From assembly GCA_021163645.1 (NCBI GenBank), contig JAGGTN010000017.1:1-39428 (forward strand): a stretch of DNA of 39,428 nt, read 5' to 3'. The translations under genes and the position numbers were made by a program. Numbering within the stretch: the stretch's first letter is position 1; the number at the start of each line of letters is the position of its first letter. The notes below the pieces were generated by a model. That model did not search any database. It was not told the DNA's origin and saw only the letters and a program-made list of their open reading frames with translations. This DNA comes from Microcaldota archaeon (GTDB lineage Archaea > Micrarchaeota > Micrarchaeia > Anstonellales > JAGGTN01). Shown here in pieces: positions 32,967-39,428 of this stretch.

Positions 32967-33758
32967 TCACAACGCAATATTACTAAATTCTGTTTCAGAT
33001 GCAGGGATAAATGTTTCCCATTCAAAAATTCTTTTCATATCCTCACCTATTAACTGATGAACCTCAACGTTCAACGCGTTACCAACAACTGATTTAACCT
33101 CATTACCCTGAGATTTTGCTCTAATGATTGCTTCCTCTTTTGTCGTTCCTTTAGCCGTTGTCATCATATAACAAACAACCTCCATAGGTTTCTCACCTGA
33201 TGTTAATCGTTCGAGTTGTCTGTTCCACATGGTGATCTCACGATTTAATCGCATCACATCTGCCTCCTTTGTCGAATCATTGGACGCTACCAACTGCGCC
33301 CTCTTAGTTTCACACCAACTCCTCTTCGCCTTTATCTCATCAATCGCATCGCTCAGATTGATGTTTCTGACAAGGACCGAAAACTTAACAATCGATTTCA
33401 CAGAACTGATCGCTCTCTCAAAATATTCAGCAAACAGCCCTCGCTGTTCAGTATTCATTTCAGTTATTGATTCAGGGATTATAGCAACATAAAAAACACT
33501 TGCATAATAATCCTGACCTGATTTCTTAACTATGATGTCCTGGCTAGGCGGTATTTCATACTGTCCAAATCGTTCTGATAACCCAATCATCTTAAATACA
33601 GAAGGCATCACCACATAGCCATACTTCCACAAGATAAATGTCAAGAACAATAAAACCGATGTAATGGATATAGCAACAACATTAAATGTAAATATGGCAA
33701 GCAATAATGCTATCCCACCTCCAGCTAATGTAATAAATGTAATCGTTTTTCCATTCAT
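32967..33758 (-). CDS. VirB3-plus-VirB4 N-domain-like membrane protein
   Basis: This 263-aa protein has two close membrane helices near the N-terminus (ITLAGGGIALLLAIFTFNVV and SITSVLLFLTFILWKYG), as VirB3/TraD-type proteins do. A soluble domain from about residue 65 looks like the VirB4 N-terminal domain: a strand of the type YYASVFYVAIIPESI, a long helical hairpin (INLSDAIDEIKAKRSWCETK, then MRLNREITMWNRQLERL), and the closing EVHQLIGEDMKRIFEW, comparable with the hRLxGEEL ending of that domain. Nine nt separate it from the ATPase gene. It is read here as the other half of a split VirB3-VirB4. ATG 33758 follows GGTGATTTA. Confidence 0.65.
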   Translation of the reverse strand: MNGKTITFITLAGGGIALLLAIFTFNVVAISITSVLLFLTFILWKYGYVVMPSVFKMIGLSERFGQYEIPPSQDIIVKKSGQDYYASVFYVAIIPESITEMNTEQRGLFAEYFERAISSVKSIVKFSVLVRNINLSDAIDEIKAKRSWCETKRAQLVASNDSTKEADVMRLNREITMWNRQLERLTSGEKPMEVVCYMMTTAKGTTKEEAIIRAKSQGNEVKSVVGNALNVEVHQLIGEDMKRIFEWETFIPASETEFSNIAL

Positions 33759-33828
33759 TAAATCACCTTATTTTTCAAACAATCCTATATTAAACAAACA
33801 TATTAATCTCATCACCTACTCAAAAGTA

Positions 33829-34887
33829 CTATATTATTTCAATTGGAGTAGTTATAAATTCGGCTCCAAGCACCTTTGTCAATTGGATAATCGTGACTAT
33901 TGTTATGAATAAGGATATAATCGGCAATATCACAGACATATAAAATAATGAACCTTCTACATTTGCAGCTGCACCAGTTAGGTGATATGTTGATTCTACC
34001 AGGTCTTTACGGTATTGTGTCATTGATGTCATGTTAGAAAAACTGCTTACACTTCCAGGAGTGCTCAAGTCATAGAATGTTAAATTCTCATAATATTTTG
34101 ATGTAAAATTCGTTATGTCATTGATCGATGAGTATAATTCATCAACATCCGACCGCATAGCAACGACATTTATAAGAGGATAAATTATATACAAACCTAT
34201 CGCAATAGCTATCAACAACCCGCCTACCTTTCTTGTAACGAAAAAGGAGCGGAATATTAAACCTAACGGCAGAAAGACAGTCAAAGCTGTTAAGTATGAA
34301 AACCTTAACAATAAAGCATTAGCAGTGAGTAAGGATTGGTACAATGTTGTCCTGTTAATAGTTGATGATAATGCTTTTGAAATATGAGAAAGACCGCTGA
34401 ACGGTTTATAATCAACAATTCCTGTATGTAATTCAATATCAGATGCAAATGATAATGTATCTATTGATTTTGATAATTCATCAGTGAATGTAAAACTACC
34501 TGTTTCAACATTCTGTATCAAACATTCTGAATAAGATGCCAATGTGAGATTTTCATTGGAGTATGATGAAGAAATGGGCCTGTACCATCCAAGCATATCA
34601 GATCCTGATAAGCACGTGGCTGTAGCATTGGTTGGCAGAAGATCGTAAGAAACAGTGGTAAGCATGGCAACAATCAATCCAAATGCGCCAAGAAGAGCAG
34701 CATTTATAAAGGATTGTAGAATTTCCTCTTTCCCAAAATTCTTCATTTTTTTTGAATTAAGGGCAAAACCCAACCCCAACACAATACCTGCAAATACTAT
34801 TGATATGCCCACAATACTTAGTGCTATCTCAAATCCACTTCCACTTTCCCCTATCTTAAAACTATCTATGATCTCAAATATTCCCAT
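33829..34887 (-). CDS. Polytopic membrane protein, VirB6/CedA-like channel candidate
   Basis: This 352-aa protein has about five to six membrane helices: two near the start (ALSIVGISIVFAGIVLGLGF, then INAALLGAFGLIVAM), two around 190-240 (SYLTALTVFLPLGLIFRSFF; GGLLIAIAIGLYIIYPL) and one near the end (FYMSVILPIISLFITIVTII). Between them are long extracellular loops rich in Ser, Thr and Asn-x-Ser/Thr sites (likely glycosylated). Position between a pilin-like gene and the VirB4 genes and the topology suggest the inner-membrane channel (VirB6 in bacteria, CedA in crenarchaea). No sequence motif proves it. ATG 34887 follows GGAGGT. Confidence 0.6.
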   Translation of the reverse strand: MGIFEIIDSFKIGESGSGFEIALSIVGISIVFAGIVLGLGFALNSKKMKNFGKEEILQSFINAALLGAFGLIVAMLTTVSYDLLPTNATATCLSGSDMLGWYRPISSSYSNENLTLASYSECLIQNVETGSFTFTDELSKSIDTLSFASDIELHTGIVDYKPFSGLSHISKALSSTINRTTLYQSLLTANALLLRFSYLTALTVFLPLGLIFRSFFVTRKVGGLLIAIAIGLYIIYPLINVVAMRSDVDELYSSINDITNFTSKYYENLTFYDLSTPGSVSSFSNMTSMTQYRKDLVESTYHLTGAAANVEGSLFYMSVILPIISLFITIVTIIQLTKVLGAEFITTPIEII

Positions 34888-34939
34888 GTCAAACCTCCAC
34901 TATCAAAAGCTAAAATGAAACGAAAATTAAATGAAGTAA

Positions 34940-35317
34940 TTACCCACCAACAGGTACGTTATCACTTGAAGGACCTACTTGTTGTAATGATTCATACGCT
35001 GATTCCCTTATCATAGTTGAAGCGCCGATTATTGCAGCCATCACAACACCTCCAATCAGCAAACCCACTGCTATACTAACCCATTTTCCTCTACTCTCTG
35101 AGGGCATCGTCTGTGAAATACCAAATACGATTGCTGCTAGTATGATTAGAACTAATGATAACCCAAGCCCAACGTTAGTGAGTGTGGTGCCCAAACTCGT
35201 GATCTTAGATTCTAGCTTAACAGTTGCATAGAATACTCCTGTTAGAATAAGCATTACTAATGGGAGATACATGCTTATCATGTGTAACCTTAATAACAAA
35301 AGATTTCTATTTATCAT
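34940..35317 (-). CDS. Small membrane protein, VirB2/TedC-like pilin candidate
   Basis: This 125-aa protein begins with a hydrophobic signal-like segment (MYLPLVMLILTGVFY), followed by two membrane helices (NVGLGLSLVLIILAAIVFGI and VSIAVGLLIGGVVMAAIIGA) joined by a short polar loop with SRGKW, and a flexible tail (SSDNVPVGG). TrbC/VirB2 pilins and the archaeal DNA-import pilins have this helical-hairpin shape. As first gene of the cluster it is also in the usual pilin place. Several in-frame ATGs exist; the first (35317) fits a nearly leaderless transcript. Confidence 0.6.
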   Translation of the reverse strand: MINRNLLLLRLHMISMYLPLVMLILTGVFYATVKLESKITSLGTTLTNVGLGLSLVLIILAAIVFGISQTMPSESRGKWVSIAVGLLIGGVVMAAIIGASTMIRESAYESLQQVGPSSDNVPVGG

Positions 35318-35347
35318 GATACATCACAATATAATAATAATAAAAAG

Positions 35348-35357
35348 TTTTATAAAT
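35348..35357 (-). promoter_or_regulatory. TATA box of the secretion gene cluster
   Basis: On the minus strand ATTTATAAAA lies about 31-40 nt upstream of the pilin-like start. No other TATA of similar quality lies in the gaps between the next four genes, which suggests one operon start here. Confidence 0.5.
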
Positions 35358-35452
35358 GTTTATTTAAGGAAAAAGAAATAAAAAGATAAATAAGTATTTA
35401 CAAATACTCTGATTCTCCGAAATTTTTTGACTCTTAACTCAATAACTTAATT

Positions 35453-35541
35453 AGTTGGTTGGTTTTGGGTTGGATGGGATTGGTGATTGGTGATTGGGTT
35501 GGCTTATATTGGTTTTTATTGGGTTGGTTTTGGGTTGGGCT
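35453..35541. repeat. G/T-rich low-complexity tract T5 (C/A on minus strand)
   Basis: This tract lies upstream of the secretion cluster and is built from GGTTGG, GATTGG and TTGGG. Positions 35499-35529 are a 31-nt perfect direct copy of 14731-14761 in T1. It includes a small tandem ATTGGTG ATTGGTG. The rest of the 438-nt gap (35318-35755) is AT-rich, with the promoter at its left end and no recognised gene. Confidence 0.85.
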
Positions 35542-35772
35542 GATTCATAGGTTCACTCATTGAATGGGTCAAATATTTTTAAGAGATACAAATAATCAAA
35601 GTGAAAGATTACAATGATAGGCAGTAAAAAATCATAGTTTGAAAGCAAAGAGCATATTAACAGCTACGATACATAGTTATCATTGTACAGGATAGATAAA
35701 ATAAATAATTGGAATTACAAAGAATAAAAACATCAAAATAAAAAAAGATGATGTAAGCCTCAGGAGGGATTT

Positions 35773-35843
35773 TTGGGCCACTTTTCTTTTTTAGCGCAGG
35801 TTTTTGGATGTCGCCTTCGCCTGCGACACCGAAAGAAAAGTGC
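35773..35843 (-). other. T-loop intron of tRNA-Thr, copy A
   Basis: This 71-nt insertion has terminal inverted repeats ACTTTTCTTT/AAAGAAAAGT, an inner TGTCGC/GCGACA stem and the core AAAAACCTGCGCTAAAA. Its 3' end TGGCCCAA and its position equal those of the tRNA-Arg T-loop intron. Some 62 nt are shared with copy B, with one T-run length difference. Confidence 0.88.
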
Positions 35844-35862
35844 GAACCCTTGACCTCGTCCT

Positions 35863-35936
35863 TTTTTTGAACTTTTCTTTTTTTAGCGCAGGTTTTTGGA
35901 TGTCGCCTTCGCCTGCGACACCGAAAGAAAAGTACA
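35863..35936 (-). other. Anticodon-loop intron of tRNA-Thr, copy B
   Basis: This 74-nt insertion at position 37/38 has a central 49-nt segment (35885-35933) identical to 35793-35841 of copy A, and the adjacent T-run differs by one base. Only the outermost bases differ, as expected if each copy adapted its ends to the local splice helix. Confidence 0.88.
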
Positions 35937-35957
35937 TACCAAGGACGCGCTCTACCA

Positions 35958-35999
35958 TTCCAGGCCTTTCTGAAAACTATCTGATTTCAGTCTAAGGCA
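35958..35999 (-). other. D-loop intron of tRNA-Thr
   Basis: This insertion of about 42 nt has the nested stems GCCTT/AAGGC and CTGAAA/TTTCAG. Exact ends are ambiguous because TG occurs at both junctions. It is unrelated in sequence to the other two introns. Confidence 0.75.
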
Positions 36000-36081
36000 G
36001 ACTGAGCTACTGAGGCTTAAACTAAGTATTGAGATATATTATTAACAAAAGTTTAAAAAGATTCATGATTGAAAAGATTTT

Positions 36082-36351
36082 ATGTTTCAAGTCATCATTC
36101 AAGGAAGAGTCCAAGGTGTTGGATTCAGATGGTTAGTTGAAAATATTGCAAAAAGATTAAACATCAATGGATATGTAAAAAATCTATCAGACGGCTCTGT
36201 TGAAATAATGTGCGATTGCGATAAGAATAAACTAGATATATTCTTGAATGAGATAGAGAAAAACATCTCAGCACCGGTCAGGATAGATAATATCATCATC
36301 AATAATGTATCATCAGACAAACGGTTTGATGGATTTACCATTAGGTTTTAA
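36082..36351 (+). CDS. acyP: Acylphosphatase
   Basis: This 89-aa single-domain acylphosphatase hydrolyses acyl phosphates such as 1,3-bisphosphoglycerate or carbamoyl phosphate. The phosphate loop GRVQGVGFRW contains the catalytic Arg, and the water-holding Asn lies in INGYVKNLSDGSVEI. Length and ending (FDGFTIRF) are standard. GTTTAAAAAG about 27 nt upstream of the ATG suggests a leaderless transcript. It is divergent from the tRNA-Thr gene. Confidence 0.95.
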   Translation: MFQVIIQGRVQGVGFRWLVENIAKRLNINGYVKNLSDGSVEIMCDCDKNKLDIFLNEIEKNISAPVRIDNIIINNVSSDKRFDGFTIRF

Positions 36352-36444
36352 TCTCCAAATGTATCCTATGTTTATTAAACCCACATATTAAATTCACTTA
36401 CCATATCTGAATTGTCTCTATCCCAATCATTATTAGTTAATCTA

Positions 36445-37410
36445 TTAATCCCTTACTCCCTCACTAGTGATTTTGAATATGACTTCACCATCAGGCAGAT
36501 GTGGTGAATCAACCAAGCGAGCCACCCTTTTTTCATTCTTGCTTTTTCTAAGATAAACACGGAATGTAGCCGCATGACCTAATACATGCCCACCAATAGG
36601 AGTTGTCGGATCACCAAAAAGTATTCCTGGATTATCCATTACCTGATTAGTAACCACTACCGCCAGGTTATATTTATCTGACAATTGCTGTAATGTATGA
36701 ATATGCTTGTTAAGTTTCTGCTGACGTTCGCTCAATGCGCCCCTTCCAATATAATCTGCCCTAAACTGTGATGTTAATGAATCAACAATCAATAATTTAA
36801 TATTATGGTCCTTAATGAAATCTTCTGCTTTCTCGACCAATACTATCTGATGGTCAGAATTTATGGCTTTTGCTACATGTATTTTTTTGAGTGCTTCATT
36901 TGGGTCAAGACCCAATGCCTCAGCCATACCTGCAATCCTTTCTGGCCTAAACGAACTTTCAGTATCTATGTACAAAGCTTCACCATTAAGACCGCCCTTA
37001 TCAACAGGCAATTGCACATTCACACTCAACTGAAAACATATTTGAGATTTTGATGAGCCAAATTTACCATAGAATTCTGTTATCGACATTGTTTCTATTC
37101 CTCCTCCCAGCAATTCATCAAGATGTTTTGAGCCGGTAGTGAGCATACCTATTTCTTTACGCCTTTCAAGAATCTGGTCAGCAGATTCAAAAGACATATC
37201 TACTCCTCCTTTTGCGCTCTCTATAATCTTCTTAGCTGCATCGACGGACACATCAGCAATCTCTGTCAATTCATAAGGCGATGCTGCAGCTATCTTCTGC
37301 ACGTCATAACCTGCTGCTTTTAACTTATCTGCCTTTGCTGGACCAACACCAGCAAGGTCTTCTAAATCTACAATTATCTTTGCTCTCTCTTTAACCTTTT
37401 TCTTAATCAT
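36445..37410 (-). CDS. radA: DNA repair and recombination protein RadA
   Basis: The product is 321 aa from ATG 37410, preceded by GGTGATTTT (the track starts at a TTG further upstream). The N-terminal helix-hairpin-helix domain has [20 protein letters not shown]. The RecA core has the polymerisation region, Walker [14 protein letters not shown], Walker [17 protein letters not shown], loop L1 near [12 protein letters not shown] and [12 protein letters not shown]. RadA forms filaments on single-stranded DNA for homologous recombination. The Walker A glycine before the lysine (usually GSGKT or GSGKS) is Ser here. The downstream end is free, and the DUF736-like gene lies 36 nt upstream. Confidence 0.96.
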   Translation of the reverse strand: MIKKKVKERAKIIVDLEDLAGVGPAKADKLKAAGYDVQKIAAASPYELTEIADVSVDAAKKIIESAKGGVDMSFESADQILERRKEIGMLTTGSKHLDELLGGGIETMSITEFYGKFGSSKSQICFQLSVNVQLPVDKGGLNGEALYIDTESSFRPERIAGMAEALGLDPNEALKKIHVAKAINSDHQIVLVEKAEDFIKDHNIKLLIVDSLTSQFRADYIGRGALSERQQKLNKHIHTLQQLSDKYNLAVVVTNQVMDNPGILFGDPTTPIGGHVLGHAATFRVYLRKSKNEKRVARLVDSPHLPDGEVIFKITSEGVRD

Positions 37411-37446
37411 AAAATCACCATTTCCAAATTCAATTTTATTAAGCAA

Positions 37447-37725
37447 TTATTTATTCTGAGGGAAGACTAATAATCTAAGATTACCAATTTTTAACGTATA
37501 AAATTCGTTACCATTCTTGGATACGTTTTTCCACATAGCACCGACATTAACAAGCATTCTTTTGCCATCCCTATCCGTCACAGATTGGACAACACGAAAG
37601 TCTGGTCTTGACCCACCTGTATTATAATTACTAGTTGAGGTTGATTTACTAGAAGGATTATCTGCTTTGTTACTCTTACCTGAATCTGTCAGTGCTTCTT
37701 CCAACTCTAAGATGTCCTCATCCAT
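37447..37725 (-). CDS. Small DUF736-like protein upstream of RadA
   Basis: The product is 92 aa from ATG 37725, preceded by GGGAGGTG (the track start at 37755 lies upstream of it). An acidic, Ser/Asn-rich N-terminus of about 45 residues is followed by the beta-rich VGAMWKNVSKNGNEFYTLKI and GNLRLLVFPQNK. This resembles the GxxWkxxSKnGxxYhsgkl...vvFpN pattern of DUF736 proteins. Those occur often on plasmids and integrative elements and are thought to be OB-like or single-strand-binding-like, unproven. Location beside radA fits a DNA-related role. Confidence 0.6.
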   Translation of the reverse strand: MDEDILELEEALTDSGKSNKADNPSSKSTSTSNYNTGGSRPDFRVVQSVTDRDGKRMLVNVGAMWKNVSKNGNEFYTLKIGNLRLLVFPQNK

Positions 37726-37829
37726 ACAATACACCTCCCAAATCAATACTAACAATATTATGGCTAGAAAAATTTATAAACCAACGTAGATAGTGCGTTT
37801 CCAATAAAATATTGAGATAAAATAACATG

Positions 37830-38300
37830 CTATTCTGGTTTGGGCTTCTTATAGAATATCCTCAACCACCAAGGTTTACTCTTCCATTCGTCCAAATGAT
37901 ACTCATAAACCCTTAACGATTCTATCCGCTTCTGCTCATCTAAGATTTTTTTGCGGTTTGCCAATATATTTGCTTGTGCTAATTCAAGGCTCAAATCATC
38001 TACTTCATCAGATAATGAATCAACACGCTCATTTAGCAAATGGATATCCCCATCAAACCTATCAACCTTATCCTTAATCTTTCTTAGTTCTGATCGTAAC
38101 GAACGGGTGGAACTGTTAAGCTTGCTCATATAAACCTGATTACCAACAAACACACCTAATCCAGCCCCTGTGGAGAATCCAACACTGATTAATATTCCAT
38201 AAGTAATTATTTTCTTTATCCTGCTATCCATACGATTTTCATGTGCTCTTTCCTTTTCTAAAATATTATTTACAACCATGTATAATATATGTATCTCCAT
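37830..38300 (-). CDS. Membrane-anchored coiled-coil protein, unknown
   Basis: This protein of up to 156 aa has a basic stretch (MDSRIKKIITYG) followed by one membrane helix rich in Gly (ILISVGFSTGAGLGVFVGNQ). A coiled coil covers about 60-120 (RSELRKIKDKVDRFDGDIHL; LNERVDSLSDEVDDLSLELA), and an aromatic tail ends WWLRIFYKKPKPE. Several in-frame ATGs make the N-terminus uncertain (MEIHIL, MVVNNI or MDSRIK). No family is recognised. Confidence 0.65.
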   Translation of the reverse strand: MEIHILYMVVNNILEKERAHENRMDSRIKKIITYGILISVGFSTGAGLGVFVGNQVYMSKLNSSTRSLRSELRKIKDKVDRFDGDIHLLNERVDSLSDEVDDLSLELAQANILANRKKILDEQKRIESLRVYEYHLDEWKSKPWWLRIFYKKPKPE

Positions 38301-38373
38301 TTTTTAAAACCTTTTGGATATTGTTATAATGTATGGTTTGAAGATTATTTCATAAAATTGAAACGGGTAAGCA

Positions 38374-38479
38374 CACTTTTTGCCCGATGAGCAAAAAGTG
38401 CACTAAAAAGGTAGAGCAAGGATGCTTCATTATGGCAATCAAAGATTGCAACTTGGCGAATTGAATATTTGCCATCCTT
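38374..38479 (+). other. Structured intergenic element with intron-like core
   Basis: This is part of the 320-nt gap between the coiled-coil gene and the recombinase. It opens with a perfect 10-bp hairpin CACTTTTTGC/GCAAAAAGTG, followed by TGCACTAAAAAGG, identical to a word of the tRNA-Arg intron. An outer stem AAGGATG/CATCCTT then encloses GCAATC-AAA-GATTGC and GCGAAT/ATTTGC, a three-way junction. A tRNA was sought because GGTAGAGC precedes the outer stem, but acceptor and T arms are missing. Confidence 0.5.
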
Positions 38480-38620
38480 CAATAGCTATAAAATTCTCCA
38501 TGCTGCTTCATCATATTTGCCGTTCAACATCCTTTCTTCTTCTTTTGTAAGAACATATTGAACACCTGCTTTTTAGAATGAATGAACATTACATCTTTAA
38601 AAAAACAACACCTATCATTG

Positions 38621-39425
38621 CTATAAGAGTTTAGCGAGGTTTCTTATATCTTTACCAGCCACATGTGTATAGATTTGGGTTGTTCTCAGGCTTTTATGCC
38701 CAAGTAATTGCTGAATATACCTGATATCAGCTCCTGCCTCCAGCAGATGTGTGGCAAAGCTATGCCTTAAAGTGTGAGGAGTAACCTTCTTTTTAATCCC
38801 TGCTTTTCTTGCAGCATTTTTTACTATTTGCTGAATCGTTCTTTTGTTGTATTCGCCACTGTTTTGTGACATAAAAACCAACCCTGTTCGTTAATACCAT
38901 AAACCTTTAACACTTCCTTCAATCTGGGATGCACACAACCCTCTCTTTTCTTCCTTTAGCTGTTTTAATATGAATGGTGTCTCTACCAAAATCTATGTCT
39001 TGCCATTTCAGATTTCTAACTTCTTCTAAACGCAAGCCGGCATAATAAAGAAACATCAGAATAAGCTTGTGCTTGATGTTCACGGTTACTTTTATCATTT
39101 TGATTATTTCTTCTCTGTTTAGTACTATTGGCAATCTCAAATCTTTCTTGGCCAGTGGTATTCTCTCTTCAAATTTTTCATTTAGCACATTTTCATAGAA
39201 GAATTTCAGAGCGAAATAAACACTTCTCATCGTTGATCTGCTCTTATTTGAATAAGAAAGCAAAAATCCTCTTGGTGTTTTCCCAGATTTCAAAAACCTT
39301 TTCACAACCGAAATATAAGATTTGCCTGTCTGGTAGGAATACTTCCTTAATTTCACCTCTTCTATGAGTTTGCCTATCAGCTCATACCTCTCTTGTGGGG
39401 TAAGCTTTTTAACATTTAGAGTCAT
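38621..39425 (-). pseudogene. Xer-type tyrosine recombinase, broken by two frameshifts
   Basis: Two track ORFs (168 and 86 aa) are halves of one XerA/XerC-like integrase. The N-half has the SAM-like core-binding domain and the first catalytic Arg in YYAGLRLEEVRNL, then the Lys region TAKGRKERVV. The C-half has [12 protein letters not shown] (HxxR), [15 protein letters not shown] (His and the Tyr nucleophile). The 37 nt between them read [15 protein letters not shown] in a third frame, so two separate single-base losses, near 38913 and 38882, break the gene. All five catalytic positions survive, so decay is recent or the breaks are sequencing errors. The gene may extend past the window edge. 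Confidence 0.8.
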
Positions 39426-39428
39426 AAA

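Larger units (their letters stand above)
35756..36016 (-). tRNA. tRNA-Thr(GGU) with three introns
   Basis: On the minus strand the acceptor GCCTCAG (36010-36016) pairs perfectly with CTGAGGC (35757-35763). The discriminator is U73 (35756), typical of archaeal tRNA-Thr. The D stem is GCTC/GAGC. The anticodon stem CGTCC/GGACG has loop TTGGTAA (anticodon GGU). The T stem is AAGGG/CCCTC, with one A-C at its end. Three insertions interrupt it: about 42 nt in the D loop, 74 nt at 37/38 and 71 nt in the T loop after TTC. After removal the D loop can read AGTCTGGTA and the T loop TTCAAAT, both standard. CCA is not encoded. Confidence 0.92.

Noticed and set aside
35778-35935. Two ~62-nt direct repeats as a CRISPR array or miniature transposon
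   Set aside because: Only two copies exist, the 'spacer' is tRNA exon, and both copies lie exactly at intron positions of tRNA-Thr.
38340-38500. A further intron-bearing tRNA on the plus strand
   Set aside because: GGTAGAGC and an anticodon-like stem are present, but no acceptor stem, D-stem partner or T arm could be found on either side.
1-39428. CRISPR array, cas genes, insertion sequence transposases, rRNA genes
   Set aside because: None was seen; no regularly spaced repeats and no recognisable transposase or Cas motifs in the ORFs read.

Overview
The window is AT-rich archaeal chromosomal DNA. It encodes an exosome (Rrp4/Rrp41/Rrp42), SBDS, a 20S proteasome alpha subunit, RpoP, eL43, prefoldin beta, KEOPS subunits (Pcc1, Cgi121), SRP54, a eukaryotic-type primase (PriS/PriL), Orc1/Cdc6, RadA, SepF and a two-subunit PheRS. 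Starts are mostly ATG behind GGTG/GAGGTG ribosome binding sites. The multi-intron tRNAs, a split VirB4 apparatus and several unrecognised small membrane or coiled-coil proteins would fit a DPANN-type lineage, but the sequence alone does not settle the taxon.

Layout. 1-6.4 kb, minus strand: a truncated KaiC-like ATPase and a membrane protein, then the conserved archaeal exosome superoperon read right to left (psmA, SBDS, rrp4, rrp41, rrp42, eL43, rpoP, pcc1, prefoldin beta). 6.5-12 kb: a DUF2207-type membrane protein, then a plus-strand block with two tandem degenerate HAD-like proteins behind a perfect palindrome, Trm5, and a membrane-anchored orphan preceded by twin hairpins. 12-18.8 kb, minus strand: MutS, SRP54, PriS and PriL. 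18.9-21.8 kb: a divergent pair, a 566-aa winged-helix/coiled-coil protein and a protein with about four copies of a winged-helix-like module. 21.8-25.1 kb: Cgi121, a tRNA-Arg(UCG) with two introns, a Cys-repeat lipoprotein, Orc1/Cdc6 and SepF. 25.2-30 kb: TrmJ-like, Mtq2/HemK-like, PheT and PheS. 30.4-35.3 kb: a type IV secretion (Ced/Ted-like) gene set. 35.4-38.3 kb: a tRNA-Thr(GGU) with three introns, acylphosphatase, RadA and two small proteins. 38.3-39.4 kb: a structured intergenic element and a frameshifted Xer-type recombinase.

Three layers stand out beyond ordinary gene content. First, both tRNA genes have an intron in the anticodon loop and a second at the same T-loop position. In tRNA-Thr those two introns are near-identical copies of each other, and the core sequence recurs in tRNA-Arg and in an orphan element near 38.4 kb, which suggests a spreading intron family. 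Second, five intergenic tracts of nearly two-letter DNA (G/T on one strand, C/A on the other) share long exact words, including a 41-nt perfect inverted pair and a 31-nt direct pair, so they form a dispersed repeat family. Third, the minus-strand cluster at 30.4-35.3 kb looks like a pilin, a channel protein, a VirB3/VirB4 N-domain protein and a VirB4 motor. It lies beside one of the tracts and a few kilobases from a decayed integrase.

All family calls come from reading motifs and gene order by eye; no database search was run.
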